DNA of 10,263 nt from CAZUVM01 sp964623885 (GTDB lineage Bacteria; Verrucomicrobiota; Verrucomicrobiia; Limisphaerales; UBA8199), in the NCBI GenBank assembly GCA_964623885.1, contig CAZUVM010000232.1:1-10263 (forward strand). The letters are read 5' to 3'. The position numbers and the translations under genes were made by a program. Below the pieces are notes generated by a model, which saw only the letters and a program-made list of their open reading frames with translations, was not told where the DNA came from and ran no database searches. Positions 8,601 through 10,263 of this stretch are shown here, piece by piece. Numbering within the stretch: the stretch's first letter is position 1; each line of letters starts with the position of its first letter.

Positions 8601-9045
8601 ACTGGTTGCCGCGCACCGACCTCACGCTTCGCCGGACCTGGTCGGCCAGCGTTTGAAATGCCAGACGATGGTAGGCTGCCGCCAGTGCACTGCAAATGGC
8701 GTCGCTGGGACCTTCGCGTTGTTGGATCGTCAGAAAATGATCGATGGCCTCTTCGAAACGACGCCGTAAGAGATGATTGTAGCCGCGAAACGGGATCAAT
8801 GATCCTTTCGCGCTCGGCGCGGCGTGCGCGGTGCCCGGAAGCTTGCTTGGCAAATGAAACCGATGGATACCGTACAGGAAGAAAAGCGCCCGCACGCGCT
8901 CGTAGAGATTCTCGCTTTTTCGCCGGAAAGCTTCCAGTTTCGCGCACTGTCCTAATAGTTCCTCAGGCGAAAGATTCGCGCACGCCTGTTCGAGCGGGTG
9001 GTCCCGCCTCGCCGAGTCAGTGATGATGTCTGCTAGGTTCGGCAT
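5683..9045 (-). CDS. Fusion protein: fucokinase-like GHMP kinase plus UDPGP/UAP-type sugar-1-phosphate nucleotidyltransferase
   Basis: A 1120-residue cytosolic protein without signal peptide or membrane helix. Residues about 1-175 are mostly helical and unassigned. Residues about 180-580 resemble L-fucokinase and related GHMP kinases: TPVRMDLTHCGWSD (183-196), IPKGSRLAVSTTLLAALV (316-333) at the place of the GLGxSS phosphate loop, GGGWQD (372-377) with the expected catalytic Asp, LVLVHGG (431-437), and MLGGMSGGGMGFIFAPD (530-546) as the glycine-rich C-terminal motif. About 590-735 is a linker. Residues about 745-1090 look like the UDPGP family: LAAGVGSRW (751-759), the Lys of VVKALHPF, TSYLTHAPIEDF, HPVGHW (900-905), HNIDTLGADADP (933-944) and NSNTCWIHLE (1001-1010). 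The expected activity is sugar to sugar-1-phosphate to NDP-sugar, by analogy with FKP, but with the domains in the opposite order. The sugar and nucleotide are not known. It starts with ATG, has no clear Shine-Dalgarno, and lies 49 bp after the GalU-like gene. Confidence 0.82.
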   Translation of the reverse strand: MPNLADIITDSARRDHPLEQACANLSPEELLGQCAKLEAFRRKSENLYERVRALFFLYGIHRFHLPSKLPGTAHAAPSAKGSLIPFRGYNHLLRRRFEEAIDHFLTIQQREGPSDAICSALAAAYHRLAFQTLADQVRRSVRSVRGNQWMFRMGHPADQPLRLRPELLQPGSDGSYPILRECTPVRMDLTHCGWSDIFFLGMDFPEGAKVLNVSIDLGVHGRDAAVRPPVEAYLRVIEEPLLRLVSIDLGASADITNLAEVFDFAKDYLGLLKAAIIAAGLVPPGVEGSGQSLGELLAQMLGAGRGLELVSCVNNIPKGSRLAVSTTLLAALVSVCMRATGQAASLTGQLQEHERRLVLARALLGEWLGGSGGGWQDSGGVWPGMKLIEGVLAGEGDPEYGISRGRLMPQHRILEDTDAAPETRRKLQDSLVLVHGGMAQNVGPILEMVTEKYLLRSEREWEARKSMLGILQEILSALRAGDVQRIGAATMRNFEQPIQTIIPWASNHFTETLIEQVRGEFGPKFWGFWMLGGMSGGGMGFIFAPDKKALAQRRLQEIMATTKRQLEAALPFAMEPVVYDFAINERGTFAELLTERDALMPATYYTLIVPGLLRQERHALSPLRRTEMDKFGAACRTRPELRGVVQTLFDVMLPRGKAESGGDASLSALLDQHGFDRLQHEQVRADLKEGRIGLAQNRLPPSAVIEDPRPQDVNIVANETPVGTSSSQSGERLRELGLQALKQGELAMVTLAAGVGSRWTQGAGVVKALHPFCRLGGRHRTFIETHLAKSRTISRAAGLPLPHVFTTSYLTHAPIEDFLDRQKNYGYEGPVFLSPGKSVGLRMIPTVRDLRFMWEEMPQQLLDEQQQKVRDSLRHALLNWARQAGEASDYTDNLPLQCLHPVGHWYEVPNLLRNGVLTKLFSERPQLKYLLLHNIDTLGADADPALLGSFIESRACLTFEVITRRLEDRGGGLARVNGRVRLVEGLAMPREEVEFELSYYNSNTCWIHLEKLLAVFGLKREELSDAVKVTAAIRNVAAKMPTYITLKEVKKRWGHGQEDVFPVSQFEKLWVDMTALPEVEARFIVVPRLRGQQLKDQAQLDGWLRDGSADYVEQLCQWGQ

Positions 9046-9094
9046 CGTGCGGCAGGGCCGGGAAGTTCGCTCCGTTGGAAATCAGGACGCGATG

Positions 9095-10009
9095 TCAACG
9101 TGAACTTATCTCCCTTCGCGCCAGGAGCTCGAGCAGACCGGTGAGTACTTCATCGCGATCCTGGCCGCTGAGCGCGAGGGCGAGTTGGGCGGTTAGCAAC
9201 CCGTATTTTACTCCTATATCGTAACGACGGCCGGACAATTCACACGCCAGATAGCGCTCGCGGTTAGCCAATTGCGCAAGCGCTGCGGTGAGGTGGATCG
9301 AGCGGCTGCCAGGCATCTGTTGCTCCAGCAACTCCATTACCGCCGTCGTGAGCACATGCATGCCGAAGAAACACAGGTAATGCCCGGCTCGCAGACCCGG
9401 CACAATCAGCCGCTGTTCCGCCTCCGTTGGTGTCGGCTTTTCGAGCACCTGCGACACTTCGTAGATCCCCTGCCGACCGGCAACCAAACGTCCGCCGACC
9501 GCTCCGTAATACGGCAACTTGCTCTCATGCGTCGCCTGCACTGCCGAAACCGCGCTGTTTTCCGAACGCGCAATTTCGATGAGCTGTTCGGCGCAGCGTT
9601 TGGCTCCGCCACTGACGTACAGATGATCGCCAACCAGCAGCAAAAAAGGCTGGCTGGCAGCAAAATCGCGCGCGCACAAAACAGCGTGCCCGTAGCCTCG
9701 CGGCGTATCCTGCTCGACGAACTTCAACCGGCTGCTCAACCCACCTGCAGCCGCGCGATAAGCCGCCTCGTCGCCGGGGCATATAACCACGCAAATCTCT
9801 TCAATGCCGCCGGAAAGGATTTCCTCAATTAAAATCCACAGGGCGGTTTTTGTCTGGCCGTCTCGATCGACCAGGGTCTGCAAAGGAAGTGTCCGCTGCG
9901 CTTTGCTCGCCGCTGTAATGATAGCTTTTTTGATTTCCACCGCTGGCTTTGAGTATCTTGACGCCGCGAGCGTTGCAGAATGCACGCATTCCGTCAACTG
10001 CGCCGGCAT
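9095..10009 (-). CDS. GalU-like sugar nucleotidyltransferase with an atypical nucleotide-binding loop
   Basis: A 304-residue protein of the nucleotidyltransferase fold, similar in length to GalU, which makes UDP-glucose from UTP and glucose-1-phosphate. Matches to GalU run along the chain: KKAIITAA (27-34), LVDRDG (46-51), EEILSGGIEEICVV (62-75), VEQDTPRGYGHAVLCARDF (98-116), LLVGD (124-128) with the probable metal-binding Asp, YYGAVGG (167-173), VLEKPTPTEAEQ (188-199), IHLTAALAQLA (238-248) and GRRYDIGVKYG (260-270). The N-terminal GxGTRxLPxTK loop is changed to SKAQRTLPLQ (35-44), so both glycines are missing. The ATG at 10009 adds about 23 residues before the usual start region; GTG at 9940-9938 (residue 24, VEIKKAIITAA) fits the family better. 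Neither has a clear ribosome-binding site. It lies just upstream of the kinase-transferase fusion, likely in one operon, and may supply or regulate the same nucleotide-sugar pathway. Confidence 0.8.
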   Translation of the reverse strand: MPAQLTECVHSATLAASRYSKPAVEIKKAIITAASKAQRTLPLQTLVDRDGQTKTALWILIEEILSGGIEEICVVICPGDEAAYRAAAGGLSSRLKFVEQDTPRGYGHAVLCARDFAASQPFLLLVGDHLYVSGGAKRCAEQLIEIARSENSAVSAVQATHESKLPYYGAVGGRLVAGRQGIYEVSQVLEKPTPTEAEQRLIVPGLRAGHYLCFFGMHVLTTAVMELLEQQMPGSRSIHLTAALAQLANRERYLACELSGRRYDIGVKYGLLTAQLALALSGQDRDEVLTGLLELLARREISSR

Positions 10010-10199
10010 GTTCTAACTAATGCTGCCCGCTTTTTTGGGGGAGAAACAGGTGCCTTCACACCATTGATTGGCAGCGCTGAGACAAAAAAGGAGAAATCAT
10101 GACCTAAGTCAAAGCCTGCCGGATCATAGTGAGCCATACTGACGCCATGAAGAACGGCAACAGCTGCCTGGTAAACCAAAGAAACTGATTAGCAACCCA
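10010..10199. other. Divergent spacer between the GalU-like gene and a right-hand gene
   Basis: About 190 bp that should hold promoters in both directions. On the minus strand TATGAT (complement of 10123-10128; 5 of 6 to the -10 consensus) is the best candidate for the GalU-like operon, with a poor -35. On the plus strand AAGGAG (near 10088-10093) precedes ATG at 10099, but that frame stops after two codons (ATG ACC TAA). A 13-codon frame at 10147-10188 has no good ribosome-binding site. No convincing gene was seen. Confidence 0.4.
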
Positions 10200-10263
10200 A
10201 TGAAAACCACGATTCTGCCACGATTCTCTGGATTGATTTCTGCAATCTTCCTGGCTGGCGTCG
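10200..10263 (+). CDS. Start of a probable exported protein (runs off the window)
   Basis: From ATG at 10200 the frame reads MKTTILPRFSGLISAIFLAG and then V before the window ends. A Lys and an Arg near the N-terminus followed by a hydrophobic stretch with small residues at its end is the pattern of a Sec signal peptide; cleavage could fall just beyond the visible end. The frame is open upstream only to 10143 (stop TGA at 10140-10142) with no earlier ATG. There is no clear Shine-Dalgarno, and only 21 codons are visible, so the product cannot be named. It is divergent from the GalU-like gene. Confidence 0.5.
   Translation, partial: MKTTILPRFSGLISAIFLAGV
10207..10227. repeat. Direct repeat of 10 bases, period 11
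   Basis: CCACGATTCT occurs at 10207-10216 and again at 10218-10227, separated by one base. It falls at codons 3-10 of the putative signal peptide. The period is not a multiple of three, so the two copies are read in different frames. It may be a slippage product or an operator-like pair of half sites one helical turn apart. Confidence 0.5.

Noticed and set aside
8399..8947. 182-residue Arg/Ser-rich minus-strand frame overlapping the N-terminal part of the fusion gene
   Set aside because: It is an out-of-frame reading of GC-rich coding DNA with biased composition and no family signal.
9272..9832. 186-residue plus-strand frame opposite the GalU-like gene
   Set aside because: Rich in Arg, His and Gln, as expected for antisense of a GC-rich gene; the minus strand carries the clear GalU-like motifs.
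10147..10188. 13-codon frame (MKNGNSCLVNQRN) just upstream of the exported-protein start
   Set aside because: No ribosome-binding site and no resemblance to leader peptides with runs of one amino acid.
1..10263. Search for CRISPR arrays, insertion sequences, tRNA genes, phage genes and toxin-antitoxin pairs
   Set aside because: No regularly spaced repeats, transposase motifs, cloverleaf folds or phage signatures were found by reading; the window looks like ordinary chromosomal genes plus an orphan methylase.

Overview
The window comes from a bacterial chromosome of moderate to high GC. It looks most like a Gram-negative, perhaps from the Verrucomicrobiota (Pedosphaera-like) or a relative. 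This is inferred from the style of the large AsmA-type envelope protein, the S16 N-terminus and the unusual nucleotide-sugar enzymes; no marker in the window proves the phylum.

Layout. (1) Bases 1-85, minus strand: the first 28 codons of rpsP (ribosomal protein S16), cut by the window edge. (2) A 187-bp divergent spacer with a good sigma70-like promoter pointing right. (3) 273-1586, plus: a solitary DNA methyltransferase with an N-terminal FxGxG motif and a C-terminal SPPF motif, and no restriction enzyme beside it. (4) 1587-1954: a 368-bp gap with GC-rich hairpins, a possible extended -10 promoter and a Shine-Dalgarno for the next gene. (5) 1955-5575, plus: a 1206-residue AsmA-family protein with an inner-membrane anchor. 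(6) A 107-bp convergent gap. (7) 9045-5683, minus: a 1120-residue protein that joins a fucokinase-like GHMP kinase (N-terminal half) to a UDP-sugar pyrophosphorylase of the UDPGP/UAP type (C-terminal half). (8) 10009-9095, minus: a GalU-like nucleotidyltransferase 49 bp upstream of the fusion gene and probably in the same operon. (9) 10010-10199: a divergent spacer. (10) 10200-10263, plus: the start of a probable exported protein, cut by the window end.

The minus-strand pair looks like a small nucleotide-sugar module: a sugar would be phosphorylated at C1 by the kinase half and activated with an NTP by the transferase half, with the GalU-like protein as a second or regulatory nucleotidyltransferase. 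The most striking points are that the kinase/pyrophosphorylase order is the reverse of the classical FKP enzyme, and that two nucleotide-binding signatures (the GHMP motif 2 and the GalU N-terminal loop) are non-canonical while other conserved motifs of the same domains remain. Substrates cannot be read from the sequence.
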